Below are positions 42,842 through 52,133 of a DNA stretch of 64,000 nucleotides, one piece after another. This stretch comes from Polyangium spumosum (GTDB lineage Bacteria; Myxococcota_A; Polyangia; Polyangiales; Polyangiaceae): contig NZ_WJIE01000006.1 in the NCBI RefSeq assembly GCF_009649845.1, positions 310,001 through 374,000 on the forward strand, given 5' to 3'. Position 1 is the first letter of the stretch. Every line of letters begins with the position of its first letter. The notes under the pieces were generated by a model. That model did not search any database. It had not been told where the DNA came from and was given only the letters and a program-made list of their open reading frames with translations. The translations under genes were made by a program, and so were the position numbers.

Positions 42842-45812
42842 GAGATTCCTCCTGGAAAGCGCGGCGGAGCGCGTCCGAGCCGAGCTCGGCGAGCGTTTGT
42901 CCTCCATGACGAATACGTAAATACCCGCGGCCCGACACGCCCGGCTCGACCGCGCCGAGCCGGACGAGGCCGTGCGGCGAGAGCCGGGCTTCGAGCGCGG
43001 CCGAATCCTCGGCCCGCGTGGTCAGCACGACGCGCCCCGTCGTCTCGCTGAAGAGCGCGATCGCCGGGGAGAGGCCTCGGCCCACCGCATCGAGCGAGAC
43101 CGACAAACCGAGCTCGCTCGCCATCACCAGGTGCGAGAGCGCGACGGCGAGCCCGCCGCGCGAGAGCACGTGCGCCGAGCGGAGGAGGCCCGCCTCGTGC
43201 GCCGCGGCGAACGCGTGATATCGCGCGGCAAAACGCCTCGGGTCCGTCCGCGGGACGCCGTCGAGGGTGAGCCCGAGGAGCCGCGAGAGCTCGCTCTCGC
43301 CGCACGCGTCGTCCGTCTCGCCGAGCAGATACACGACGTCGCCCGGCGCGCGCGGCGCGAGCGTGAGGGCGCGCCGGACGTCCTTCATTTGCCCGATGAC
43401 GCTGACGAGCAAGGTCGGCGGCACCGAGATCTTCACGCCGCCCATGGTGGCGTCGTTCTTCATCGAGTCCTTGCCCGAGATGAGCGGCAGCCCGTACGCC
43501 ACGCACGCCTCGTACAGGCCCTCGCACGCGCGCACGAGCTGCGCGAGCTTGTGCTCGCCGTCGGGCGTCGTCGCGCTCTTGATGGGGTCGGGCCAGCAGA
43601 AGTTGTCGAGCGCGGCCATCCGGTCGATCCGCGCGCCGGCAGAGAGGACGCGCCGCACGCCCTCGTCCGCGCAGGCGAGCGCCATCGCGTGCGTGTCGAG
43701 GTCGCTGTAATGCGGGTGGATCCCCTCGCCGAGCACCACGCCCTCGTCGCGCCCGTGCCGCACGCGCATGACCGTCGCCGTGGCTGGTATGTCGCGACAC
43801 ACCCCCACGAACGGTTTGACCACGGCGAGCCCCTTCACCTCGTGATCGTAATGGCGCGTGTACCGCTCGCCGCTCCGGATGTTCGGCTGCGCGAGCATCG
43901 AGACCAGGAGCTCGCCGACGGGCCGCGCGGCGAGCGCCTTTTCCCGGTCCGAGCTGCTCGCGAAGGCCCGCACGGGCGGGCTCCACCGCGCCGTCCGCAC
44001 GACCTTCGGCAGCCCGCCGTGAAGGAACACGAGCGGCAGATCGCAGGCCTTCTCCTCGCCGTACCACACGACGAGCCTCCCTGAGTCCGTGAACGTGCCG
44101 ATCTCGGTCGCCTCCACCTCGCGCCTCGCGGCGAGCGCGAGGAACGCCTCGAGTTTGTCCGGAGGCACGGCCACCGTCATTCGCTCCTGCGCCTCGCTGA
44201 CGAGGATCTCCCAGGGGGCGAGGCCCGGGTATTTGAGGGGCACGCGGGCGAGGTCGACCTCGGCGCCGCCCGAGGCCTCGGCCATCTCGCCGACGCTGCT
44301 CGACAGGCCGCCGGCGCCGTTGTCCGTGATGCCGCTGTAGAGGCCCCGGTCGCGCGCCTCGGCGAGCATGTCGAACATCATCTTCTGCGTGATCGGGTCG
44401 CCGATCTGCACGGCCTGGACGGGCGAGCTCTCATTGAGCTCGACGCTGGAGAACGTGGCGCCGTGAATGCCGTCCTTGCCCACGCGCCCGCCGATCATGA
44501 CGATCTTGTCCCCGGGCGCCGTGAATTTCTCGTGCGTCGGCCGCCCCGCCGTCTCGACGGGCATCGCCGCGACGGTCCCGCAATACACGAGCGGCTTGCC
44601 CACGAAGCGGTCGTCGAAGAGCTCGAAGCCGCGCATGTACGGGATGCCGGACTGGTTGCCGCCGTCGATGACCCCGTGGTGTACGCCCTCGCGGATGCGC
44701 CGCGGGTGCATGAGGCCCTTCGGGAGCGCGCCGGAATGGTTTGGCTTTCCGAGACAATACCCCCACACGTTCGCGAGCAGGTCCGCCCCGAGGCCGCAGC
44801 CGAAGCTGTCGCGGTTGACGCCGACGATGCCGGTCATCGCGCCGCCGTAGGGATCGAGCGCGGACGGCGAGTTGTGCGTCTCGACCTTGTAGACGAGGTG
44901 AAGATCGTCCGTGAAGCGCACGACGCCGGCGTTGTCGCTGAAGACCGAGACCAGAAAATCCCCGGCGTCCCCGTCGATCCCGGACAAAGCGCGGGCCTCG
45001 CGCACGTCCTCGGTCGCGGCGACGACGTACGTCTTGAAGACGCCCCGCTCGATGCGTCGCGTGCGCCCCTCGGGATCGGTGTAATCGATGGGAGCGTTGA
45101 AGATCTTGTGTTTGCAGTGCTCGCTCCAGGTCTGGGCGATGCACTCGAGCTCGGCGTCCGTCGGCTCGCGCCCTTCGGCCTCGAAATGGGCGCGCGCCGC
45201 GTGCATCTCGGGGATCGAGAGCGCGAGGAGGCGCTCGCGCGAGAGCCGCTCGAGCGCCTCGTCGGAGAGGCCTCGCAAGGGGACGACCTCGGTCCGCGGC
45301 GTCTGGGCCACGCCGGCGCGGGGGACCGTGAGGTCGGGCGTGCGCGGCGGCTCTTCGATGCGAATACGCTGGATGAGGGGGTTGTGCAGGACCTCGGCCG
45401 CCGCGCGCTCGACGTCGGCCCGCGCGAGGCCCCAGACGAGGTACATCGTGCCCGTGTATACCTGTCCCGTGAGCGTACGTCCGAGCGCATCCTCGCACGC
45501 GGTCTTGACGCTCTTGCCGACGGCGTCCGTCACGCCGGGCAAGAAGGAGACGGTCAGGATCACGGGTGGATCCGCGCTGTCGCCGTCGGGCAGGGCGCCC
45601 GTGGCCGCGACCTCGATGACGGGGTCGGCGATGGCGGCGAGGACCTTTTGGGCCTCGGCCTCGTTGATGTCGAGATCGCAGAGATACACCTTCCGCGTGC
45701 GGATCCGCGCCGGGGAGAGGCCGAGCCAGGCCGAGAGGGTCTGGGCGGTTTTCGTGGCGAGCGCGTCCGGAACGGCCGGCCGGTTCTCGATCTCGAGCCG
45801 GAAGATGGGCAT
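42831..45812 (-). CDS. purL: Phosphoribosylformylglycinamidine synthase, synthase subunit
   Basis: A 993-residue enzyme of de novo purine synthesis. N-terminal PurS-like region (FRLEIENRPAVPDALATKTA), then the FGAM synthase domains with TWSEHCKHKIFNAPIDY, VYKVETHNSPSALDPYGGAMTG, ITDNGAGGLSSSVGEMAE and GLPLISGKDSMKND, and a final AIR-synthase C domain. The fused PurS region plus a separate, overlapping purQ corresponds to the large PurL split before its glutaminase domain. A GAGGAG ribosome site precedes the ATG. No regulatory RNA was seen upstream. Confidence 0.96.
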   Translation of the reverse strand: MPIFRLEIENRPAVPDALATKTAQTLSAWLGLSPARIRTRKVYLCDLDINEAEAQKVLAAIADPVIEVAATGALPDGDSADPPVILTVSFLPGVTDAVGKSVKTACEDALGRTLTGQVYTGTMYLVWGLARADVERAAAEVLHNPLIQRIRIEEPPRTPDLTVPRAGVAQTPRTEVVPLRGLSDEALERLSRERLLALSIPEMHAARAHFEAEGREPTDAELECIAQTWSEHCKHKIFNAPIDYTDPEGRTRRIERGVFKTYVVAATEDVREARALSGIDGDAGDFLVSVFSDNAGVVRFTDDLHLVYKVETHNSPSALDPYGGAMTGIVGVNRDSFGCGLGADLLANVWGYCLGKPNHSGALPKGLMHPRRIREGVHHGVIDGGNQSGIPYMRGFELFDDRFVGKPLVYCGTVAAMPVETAGRPTHEKFTAPGDKIVMIGGRVGKDGIHGATFSSVELNESSPVQAVQIGDPITQKMMFDMLAEARDRGLYSGITDNGAGGLSSSVGEMAEASGGAEVDLARVPLKYPGLAPWEILVSEAQERMTVAVPPDKLEAFLALAARREVEATEIGTFTDSGRLVVWYGEEKACDLPLVFLHGGLPKVVRTARWSPPVRAFASSSDREKALAARPVGELLVSMLAQPNIRSGERYTRHYDHEVKGLAVVKPFVGVCRDIPATATVMRVRHGRDEGVVLGEGIHPHYSDLDTHAMALACADEGVRRVLSAGARIDRMAALDNFCWPDPIKSATTPDGEHKLAQLVRACEGLYEACVAYGLPLISGKDSMKNDATMGGVKISVPPTLLVSVIGQMKDVRRALTLAPRAPGDVVYLLGETDDACGESELSRLLGLTLDGVPRTDPRRFAARYHAFAAAHEAGLLRSAHVLSRGGLAVALSHLVMASELGLSVSLDAVGRGLSPAIALFSETTGRVVLTTRAEDSAALEARLSPHGLVRLGAVEPGVSGRGYLRIRHGGQTLAELGSDALRRAFQEESHAV

Positions 45813-46130
45813 GGCAGGTGGGCTCCTCGTCGGGGAGGCCGTCTAGCACAACCTGGGGGATGTGGAAGCTTGGGGGGCGCGGCTCCGTTCGCTTCGCCGC
45901 ATCCCCCGGGCGAGGGCCGGGCGCTCGTGCTTGGAAGATTCTACGCAAAAGGAGAATCTCCGGCGGAGGAACGACCTCGTGCTTCGAAAAGGTCCGGTGG
46001 GGCGCGTGTTTGCCGGTGCCCGTCTGCACGTGGGCCGTGCGGGCGGGGTGCTCGACGAGGCGCTTTCCTCGGATGTCCGAGCGCAGCCCCCTGCCCATCA
46101 CGCCGCCGACAGGCAACGCTGACGGGCTCC

Positions 46131-46148
46131 TGTCACACGGGCATGACA
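46131..46148. promoter_or_regulatory. Activator-type site 1, TGTCA-N8-TGACA
   Basis: TGTCACACGGGCATGACA, a 5-bp inverted repeat with an 8-bp spacer. A second site of identical architecture lies at 46175-46192, 44 bp further on, both upstream of a sigma-54-like promoter. Confidence 0.6.
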
Positions 46149-46174
46149 CGCCCGGCGTCATTCCTGCGTACCAG

Positions 46175-46192
46175 TGTCATGACGCTGTGACA
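46175..46192. promoter_or_regulatory. Activator-type site 2, TGTCA-N8-TGACA
   Basis: TGTCATGACGCTGTGACA repeats site 1's architecture. It lies about 80-95 bp before the predicted start of transcription, the range used by sigma-54 enhancer-binding proteins. Confidence 0.6.
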
Positions 46193-46245
46193 CGCACCTC
46201 GTTCTTGATGACCGAAACGCGGCCGATTCGCGCCCCTGACGCGCC

Positions 46246-46259
46246 GGCACGGTCAATGC
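46246..46259 (+). promoter_or_regulatory. Predicted sigma-54 (-24/-12) promoter
   Basis: GGCACGGTCAATGC fits the GGCACG-N4-TTGC consensus at all but one of the key bases, and its GG and GC pairs are 10 bp apart as required. It lies 45 bp before the ATG of the lipoprotein gene. No other promoter stands out in 45813-46304, which is otherwise without a gene. Confidence 0.65.
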
Positions 46260-46304
46260 ACTGCTCTGGATGCGCAGAGTACCTCACCAGAGATGGAGGC
46301 AAAG

Positions 46305-47246
46305 ATGTTCACCTACGACAGACGCATTCTCGGTGCATTCGCTGCAGTCACGCTGCTCGCGGCGGGTTGCGCCGCCGATATGGGCGAGACGGGGCAGGTT
46401 TCGGAGGAGACGTCGGCGAGCCAGGCCGCGCACGTATTCTGGCAGGAGACCCCCGAGGAGGGCGCCGGCGAAGAGCTCGCCCGGGACGTCGAGAGGGTCG
46501 AGAGCAAGGTGCTGAATCGATTCGTGGTGCCGCGTGTCGGTACGGTGTCGCTGATCGACGAGGATCCGAGCAGCGAGGTGCCCCAGATCGGCGTCCTGGT
46601 CGTTTCTTCGTCCACGGACGACAAGCTCCTGCCGCTCGTCCACGAAGACGGGACCGAAATCACGCCGGTCGAGTATCTGCTGAGCGCCGATGCCTCGGCA
46701 GACGTATCGCCGCGGCTCCTCGAGCAACATGTCCTGGCCACCGGAGGGACACAGATGCTCTCCGTGGTCTACGACGCGGGGCCGGAGGTGACCGCCGGGA
46801 ACTGCGCAGCGGCCTCCTGGCAGAGCTACTTCGACAATCAGGCGCTCTCGTTCGGCGGCGTGGGCGCTCCCGCGCATGTCCTGAATACGACCACGTCGCT
46901 GCCGAGCTGGACGGCGAGCGGCAATCTGGGCAAGTACTCGCGCATCGTCGCGGGAGCGTGCTTCGTCAGCCAAGGCGACGGCAACGACAACCTGACCGTG
47001 AAGATGGAACGACGCGTCGACGGGACGTGGCAGACCGTGAGCGGAACGCAGGCCACGCTCAATACGACGATCAATGGCGGCAAGGACCGCTATCTCTACA
47101 AGAGCGGCGCGTATTGTTACGACTACGAACGCCGCATCACCGTCTCGGGGCTTCCGCCGGGGGGCATCTATGCTCCGGACAAGTTCCACCTCTCGGGCGC
47201 GTGGGGAGGGCATGCGAACGGCTGCTGGATCTCGTCGGGCGGCTGA
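46305..47246 (+). CDS. Lipoprotein under a predicted sigma-54 promoter
   Basis: A 313-residue lipoprotein (lipobox LLAAGCAAD). After an acidic linker it has a beta-rich body (GTVSLIDEDP, GVLVVSSSTDDKLLPLV) and a C-terminal domain with cysteines in GNCAAASWQSYF, GACFVSQGDG, AYCYDYERRI and NGCWISSGG, probably disulfide bonded. No family recognised. I prefer ATG 46305 because GGAGG stands 5 bp before it; ATG 46293 would add four residues. The regulatory sites upstream suggest expression tied to a developmental or stress signal. Confidence 0.82.
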   Translation: MFTYDRRILGAFAAVTLLAAGCAADMGETGQVSEETSASQAAHVFWQETPEEGAGEELARDVERVESKVLNRFVVPRVGTVSLIDEDPSSEVPQIGVLVVSSSTDDKLLPLVHEDGTEITPVEYLLSADASADVSPRLLEQHVLATGGTQMLSVVYDAGPEVTAGNCAAASWQSYFDNQALSFGGVGAPAHVLNTTTSLPSWTASGNLGKYSRIVAGACFVSQGDGNDNLTVKMERRVDGTWQTVSGTQATLNTTINGGKDRYLYKSGAYCYDYERRITVSGLPPGGIYAPDKFHLSGAWGGHANGCWISSGG

Positions 47247-47260
47247 CGCGCGCCTCGTCC

Positions 47261-48547
47261 CTATCCCTTCCGCGCGTCGAACCTCCGCGCGATCGTCTCG
47301 AGGTCGTGCCCCTTGAGCGCCGCCTCCAGCATCGCCGGGAGCGCATTCGGCGTGCACGCAAAACACGGCACGTCGAGCTTCGCGAGTTTCTTCGCGAGCT
47401 CGGCGTCGTACATCGGCGTCCCCGAATCGTCGAGCGCGAGCAGGCACATCGCCCGCACGCCGCTCTGGACCATCTCCTCCATGCGCTTGACCATCTGCTC
47501 TTGATTGCCGCCCTCGTAGAGGTCCGTCAGCAGAATGAAGAGCGTGCGGCGCGGGTTCGAGACGAGGCCCTGGCAATACCCGACCGCTCGATTGATGTCC
47601 GTCCCGCCGCCGAGCTGGATCCCGAAGATGAGGTCGACCGGATCCACGAGCCGCGGCGTCAGATCCACGACCTCCGTGTCGAACGCCACGACATGCGTCT
47701 CCAGGGCGGGCAGGCTCGCCAGGATCGAGCCCATCACGCCGCCGTACACGACGCTGCTCGCCATCGAGCCGGATTGGTCCATCGCGACGATCACGTTCCA
47801 CTCCCGCCGCCGGTGCTGCCGGGCGAAAAAGAAGAAACGATCGGGCACGATCGTGCGGCGATCCTTCTGGTAATTCTTGAGGTTTTTCCCGATGGTACGC
47901 CGCCAGTCGAGGTTCGGCAGGCTCGGGATCGGCTGGTGGCGTGAGCGGTCGAGCGCGCCGCGCACCGCGCGTTCGAGCTCGCCCTGCATTCGCTTCTTGA
48001 TCTCTTCCACGACGGACCGGACGATCTCGCGCGCGGCGTCCTTGGCCCGGTCCGGGATCATGTCCTTCATCGTGAGCAATGTGCCCACGAGCTCGACGCT
48101 CGGCGTGATCTGCGCGAGCGATTCAGGCTCGAAGAGCAGCTCCTTCCAGCCTCGTCGCTCGATCGCGTCCTGTTGAATGACCGCGACGACGTCCTGCTCG
48201 AAATACTTGCGCACGTCGCCGAGCCACGCCGCGAGCTTCGGACGGCTCGCGCCGAGCCCGGCGCTGCGCCGCGTGCGGCTGCCGCTGCCGTCGCCGGGCT
48301 CGGTCTCCTCGATGTCGTACAGGGCGCCGAGCGCGGCGTCCATTTCCGCCATCTCACGCGTGAGGAGCCCTCCGCCACCGGGGCCTCCGCCCATGCCCGC
48401 GGCGCCGCCGCACATTTGACCCTCGACGCGCTTGCCGAGGATGAGGCGCCAGCGCTGGTTCCGGTCGAACGTCATGGGGCCGGCGGGCGTGGTCGTCGCA
48501 ATCGGGGTGGGGGCAGGAGGCGCCTTCTTTTTGGTCATGGCTTTCAT
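47261..48547 (-). CDS. vWA domain protein (CoxE-like), MoxR-system component
   Basis: A 428-residue cytoplasmic protein. The first ~170 residues are helical; the C-terminal ~210 are a von Willebrand A domain with MIDAS motif AMDQSGSMASS and the later threonine and aspartate loops (GGTDINRAVGY, LLTDLYEGG). It is encoded last in the SWIM/HEAT/MoxR/DUF5682 operon, its ATG overlapping the DUF5682 stop (ATGA). Such vWA proteins work with MoxR ATPases, which use the MIDAS site to engage substrates or partners. ATG 48547 is used; ATG 48538 is the other option. Confidence 0.9.
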   Translation of the reverse strand: MKAMTKKKAPPAPTPIATTTPAGPMTFDRNQRWRLILGKRVEGQMCGGAAGMGGGPGGGGLLTREMAEMDAALGALYDIEETEPGDGSGSRTRRSAGLGASRPKLAAWLGDVRKYFEQDVVAVIQQDAIERRGWKELLFEPESLAQITPSVELVGTLLTMKDMIPDRAKDAAREIVRSVVEEIKKRMQGELERAVRGALDRSRHQPIPSLPNLDWRRTIGKNLKNYQKDRRTIVPDRFFFFARQHRRREWNVIVAMDQSGSMASSVVYGGVMGSILASLPALETHVVAFDTEVVDLTPRLVDPVDLIFGIQLGGGTDINRAVGYCQGLVSNPRRTLFILLTDLYEGGNQEQMVKRMEEMVQSGVRAMCLLALDDSGTPMYDAELAKKLAKLDVPCFACTPNALPAMLEAALKGHDLETIARRFDARKG

Positions 48548-50943
48548 AGATCCAGATCCAGATCGCCGAGGTCGTCCTGGAGGGACGCGAGCTCGGCGTC
48601 GTCCACCTTGGTCTCGATCGCCCGGAGGAGCTCCTTTTCGCTTCCGCCCCAGAGCTCCGCGAGGAGGGCCGCGATCTTGCGCGCCTCGCTCGTCTCGAAC
48701 GAGCCGAACGCGCGGCGGAGCGCGACCACCGCGCGCCGGAAATCGTCGTGGTCCATCGCCTCGACGAACGCGCTCATGGCGGCCCAGAGCGAGCGGCGCG
48801 ACAGCAGGGCATAACGATTCCGCGTCGCGAGCCCCTCGAAAAAGCCGGCGCCCTCGCTGGGCGAGGCGCCGGGGCAGATGCGGCGCGAGATGCGGCGGTC
48901 GAGGACGTCGTCCCCGAGGAGGCCACGTTCGAGCAGGATCGCGCTCGCCACGCCCGCGACGTGCGAGGAGGTGAGGTCGTCGTCGGCGACCGCGTCGAGC
49001 ACGCTCGCGAAGCGGTCCACGTCGAGTTTGTCGGGAAACATGAGGCCCACGCGATGCAGGTGCCCGAGCGCTTGGCCCACGTTCCGCGAGGCTTCTTCAT
49101 TGCAGCGAGCGGCCTCGGGCGCGAGGAGCGCGCCGCGCAAGAAGAGCTGGGCGACGAGCGGCTCGAGCGGCGCGGTGTCGATCCTGCGCACGTCCTTGTA
49201 GGCCACGAGGTGGCTCAATTCGAGGGCCGCACCCGCGACGGCCACGAAATCCCCGTCGTCGACGGCGAGCGACGAGACGCGGGCGAGCGCCGCCGTCGTC
49301 GCGTCCGAGAGGTCGCACTCGACGCTCCGCCGCGCGAGGTTTGCCGCGGCGTGCACGTTCTCGGCCGCTTCGAGGGCCTCGTCGATGGCGCGCGCGGCCG
49401 CGATCTCGATCGTGTCGCCCCGGAGCGCGTTCTCCACGAGCTGGATCTCGCAATCGGGCGTCCAGCGCGCGGCCCAGACTTCCTTGTAAGTGCTCTGCGC
49501 CCGATCCTCCGCGCTCGTCTTGTTCGCCGCGAACCCGATGCCGAGCACCGTGAGCCGGTGCAGGAAGATGGATCGATTGCGGTCCCGGAACGCCGCGTCC
49601 TCCGATTTCGCGAATCGATCCTGCCGGAGGTCGAGCCAATCCTTGCTCGTCGCTCCCTTGATGAGCTGCTCCTTGTCCTTGAGGTATTCCTCCAGGCGCA
49701 GATCCTTCACCCAGCGATAAAAATCGTCCTGGATCGAGGTGCGGAGCACGCCCGGGGGCACCTTTCCGAGCGCGTCGCCCACCGCGACGTCGTGAATGAA
49801 ACGCGCGACGCTCGAGGGCTCGCCCTGTCCGAGGCACGTCGCCGCCGCGTCCTCGAGGTCACGCAGCGTCGGCGCGTGCGCGTCGCGCATGGAGGCCATG
49901 CCCTCGGCGAGCCGCACGGCCTCGATGACCTCCGCGCTCGATCGCACCATGCCCGCCTTGCGGAGCCTCCCCGCGATTTCGGCGAGGAAACGCGTCCCGA
50001 GCCGCGCGGTCGAGCCTCCTTCTGCCTCCTCGTAGAGCGCCTGGAAATACCCGGGCGCCTTGTTGCCCGCGCCGTAGCCAGATTGCGAGCTCAATCGGAA
50101 GAAGCTGTATGGCATCAACGTGCGCGTGACCGGTACAGTCGGGAGCTTCTGGATCTCCTCGTCCGTCATGGTCGGCTCCTCGGCGACGAGCACGGGCGCG
50201 TGATAGGCGCCGCAGACGACGACGATCCGCGCCGGGTCGTGCCCTTCGGCGATCGTGTCGCGGATGCGGCGGCGCATGAAGGCCTCACGCAAGAGCGTCT
50301 CCTGGCGCCGCCGCGGCGACTCGTAATCGAGCGCGCGCAGCTCGCGGCCGAGCTCGAAGATGCTGAGGCGGTAGGAGTCCGCCGTCATCGAGTGCTCGAA
50401 ATGGCGCTCCCACCAGGTGTCGTGGTCCGGATCGCCCGAGAGCGCTGCGATGGCCTCGTACGGGTCGCCGAGGTAACGCTGGGTGTCCGATTCCTTCGTT
50501 TCGCTCGCCTCCGCGTCGTCTCCCTCCGCGTGCTCGTGCTCGTGCTCGTGCTCGCCGCGGGCGAGGAACACGGAGGCGGGGAGGTCGATGAAGCGCGCCA
50601 CGCGGTTCTTTCGTAGCGCCCAGCGGAGCGCCACCCACTCGGGCGAATACGCGGCGAGCGGGAAAAGAACCGAGCGGACGGGCCGCCTCTGCGTGAACGC
50701 GAGCAGCGCGACCGGGGGCTTCGTGCGTTTGTCGAGGAGGTGCGTTATCTCGTCGGTCGCGTCGCTCGGGCCCTCGACGAGCACAGCCGTGGGATCGACC
50801 TCATCGAGATATCGCTCGACGTGCCAGGCCCCCATCGGCGAGAGGTGGCGCACGCCGAAGATCCGCGCGAGCGGCCCCGCCGCCGGGACGGTTTGTCCCG
50901 ACACGACGAGCGTCGCCGCGATTTTTGCCTTCCTCGCCGCCAT
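48544..50943 (-). CDS. DUF5682 family protein
   Basis: A 799-residue protein of the DUF5682 family, recognised from FGVRHLSPMGAWHVERYLDEV and VLVEGPSDATDEI at the N-terminus, RIVVVCGAYHAPVL near residue 240 (a TraB/TIKI-like H motif), and YFQALYEEAEGG. A histidine/glutamate insert (GEHEHEHEHAEG) may bind metal. The C-terminal half is helical repeats. The family's function is unknown; its gene regularly lies with MoxR and vWA genes. Seven bases separate it from the MoxR gene upstream. Confidence 0.88.
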   Translation of the reverse strand: MAARKAKIAATLVVSGQTVPAAGPLARIFGVRHLSPMGAWHVERYLDEVDPTAVLVEGPSDATDEITHLLDKRTKPPVALLAFTQRRPVRSVLFPLAAYSPEWVALRWALRKNRVARFIDLPASVFLARGEHEHEHEHAEGDDAEASETKESDTQRYLGDPYEAIAALSGDPDHDTWWERHFEHSMTADSYRLSIFELGRELRALDYESPRRRQETLLREAFMRRRIRDTIAEGHDPARIVVVCGAYHAPVLVAEEPTMTDEEIQKLPTVPVTRTLMPYSFFRLSSQSGYGAGNKAPGYFQALYEEAEGGSTARLGTRFLAEIAGRLRKAGMVRSSAEVIEAVRLAEGMASMRDAHAPTLRDLEDAAATCLGQGEPSSVARFIHDVAVGDALGKVPPGVLRTSIQDDFYRWVKDLRLEEYLKDKEQLIKGATSKDWLDLRQDRFAKSEDAAFRDRNRSIFLHRLTVLGIGFAANKTSAEDRAQSTYKEVWAARWTPDCEIQLVENALRGDTIEIAAARAIDEALEAAENVHAAANLARRSVECDLSDATTAALARVSSLAVDDGDFVAVAGAALELSHLVAYKDVRRIDTAPLEPLVAQLFLRGALLAPEAARCNEEASRNVGQALGHLHRVGLMFPDKLDVDRFASVLDAVADDDLTSSHVAGVASAILLERGLLGDDVLDRRISRRICPGASPSEGAGFFEGLATRNRYALLSRRSLWAAMSAFVEAMDHDDFRRAVVALRRAFGSFETSEARKIAALLAELWGGSEKELLRAIETKVDDAELASLQDDLGDLDLDL

Positions 50944-50950
50944 GGCCGAC

Positions 50951-52084
50951 CTACACGAGCTCCTTGCAGGCCGTATAAAGCGGCTCCCAGGCGCCGCCGC
51001 GCTTCTTCATGACGTTCTCGAGGTATTCGACGAACACCGCTTCGTCCTTCGAATCCTCCTTGACGATCGCGCCGAGCAGGCCCGCCGCGAGGTCGCGGTC
51101 GCTCACCCGGCCACTACCGAAATGGCCGGCGAGCGCCATGCCATTGCCGAGCACCGAGATAGCCTCCGCCGTGGAGAGGACGCCCGAGGGGCTCTTCAGC
51201 TTTTGCTTGCCGTCGATGGTTTGTCCCCGCCGGAGCTCCTGGAAGACCTGCACCACGCGGCGCACGGCCTCCTCGGCCGGAGGCGCCGCGGGCAATCTCA
51301 GGCTGGAGCCGATCTCGCGCACGCGGCGGGCCACGATCGAGACCTCGGTGTCGATGTCGCTCGGCACGGGGAGCACGACGATGTTGAAGCGGCGCTTCAG
51401 GGCGGCGCTCATGTCGTTGACGCCGCGGTCGCGCGTGTTCGCCGTGGCGATCACGTTGAACCCGCGCTTCGCCTGCACGTGCACGCCGAGCTCGGGCACG
51501 GCGAGGACCTTCTCGCTGAGGAGCGTGATCAAGGCGTCCTGCACCTCCGAGGGGCAACGCGTGATCTCCTCGAATCGGACGAGCTTGCCCGCCTCGAGCG
51601 CGCGATGAATGGGCGAGGGCACGAGCGCCTTCGGGCTCGGCCCCTCCGCGAGCAGGAGCGCGTAGTTCCAGGAATAACGAACCTGCTCCTCGGTGGTGCC
51701 GGCCGTGCCCTGGACGAGGAGCTGCGAGTCGTTGCAAATGGCGGCCGCGAGGTGCTCCGAGAGCCAGCTCTTCGCCGTGCCCGGCTCGCCGATGAGCAAG
51801 AGCGCGCGGTCCGTGGCGAGCGTGGCGATCGCGATCTCCACGATGCGCGAGGAGCCCACGTATTTCGGTAAGATGTTCGTCTCGCCAACCTTGCCGCCCA
51901 TGATGTAGAGGAGCACGGCCTTCGGCGAGAGCCGCCAGCCCGGCGGCCTCTCGAATTTGTCGGCCGCCGCGATCGCCTCGAGCTCGTTCGCATACAGCCG
52001 CTCTGCCGGCTCGCGGAGCACGTCCGATTTCGCCGAGCCCTCGCCGCCGCCGTCTGCCTTCTGGGTGTCCTTCTTCGTCGCCAT
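50951..52084 (-). CDS. MoxR-type AAA+ ATPase
   Basis: A 377-residue AAA+ protein of the MoxR group. Walker A is LLLIGEPGTAKSWLSEH (residues ~96-112), followed by VRFEEITRCPSEVQDALI (Walker B region), VIATANTRDRGVNDMSAALKRRF (sensor 1 and arginine finger region) and a C-terminal lid. MoxR ATPases act as chaperone-like remodelers with vWA partners; the partner here is the gene at 47.3-48.5 kb. The N-terminal ~45 residues are disordered and charged. Confidence 0.93.
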   Translation of the reverse strand: MATKKDTQKADGGGEGSAKSDVLREPAERLYANELEAIAAADKFERPPGWRLSPKAVLLYIMGGKVGETNILPKYVGSSRIVEIAIATLATDRALLLIGEPGTAKSWLSEHLAAAICNDSQLLVQGTAGTTEEQVRYSWNYALLLAEGPSPKALVPSPIHRALEAGKLVRFEEITRCPSEVQDALITLLSEKVLAVPELGVHVQAKRGFNVIATANTRDRGVNDMSAALKRRFNIVVLPVPSDIDTEVSIVARRVREIGSSLRLPAAPPAEEAVRRVVQVFQELRRGQTIDGKQKLKSPSGVLSTAEAISVLGNGMALAGHFGSGRVSDRDLAAGLLGAIVKEDSKDEAVFVEYLENVMKKRGGAWEPLYTACKELV

Positions 52085-52133
52085 GTCTCGTCCCCGCGCT
52101 GTGCGCTCGATTGGATGCTATGGGTTTGTCGGG

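Noticed and set aside
50520-50560. Short CTCGTG tandem repeat
   Set aside because: It encodes the EHEHEHEH insert of the DUF5682 protein; no separate feature is needed.
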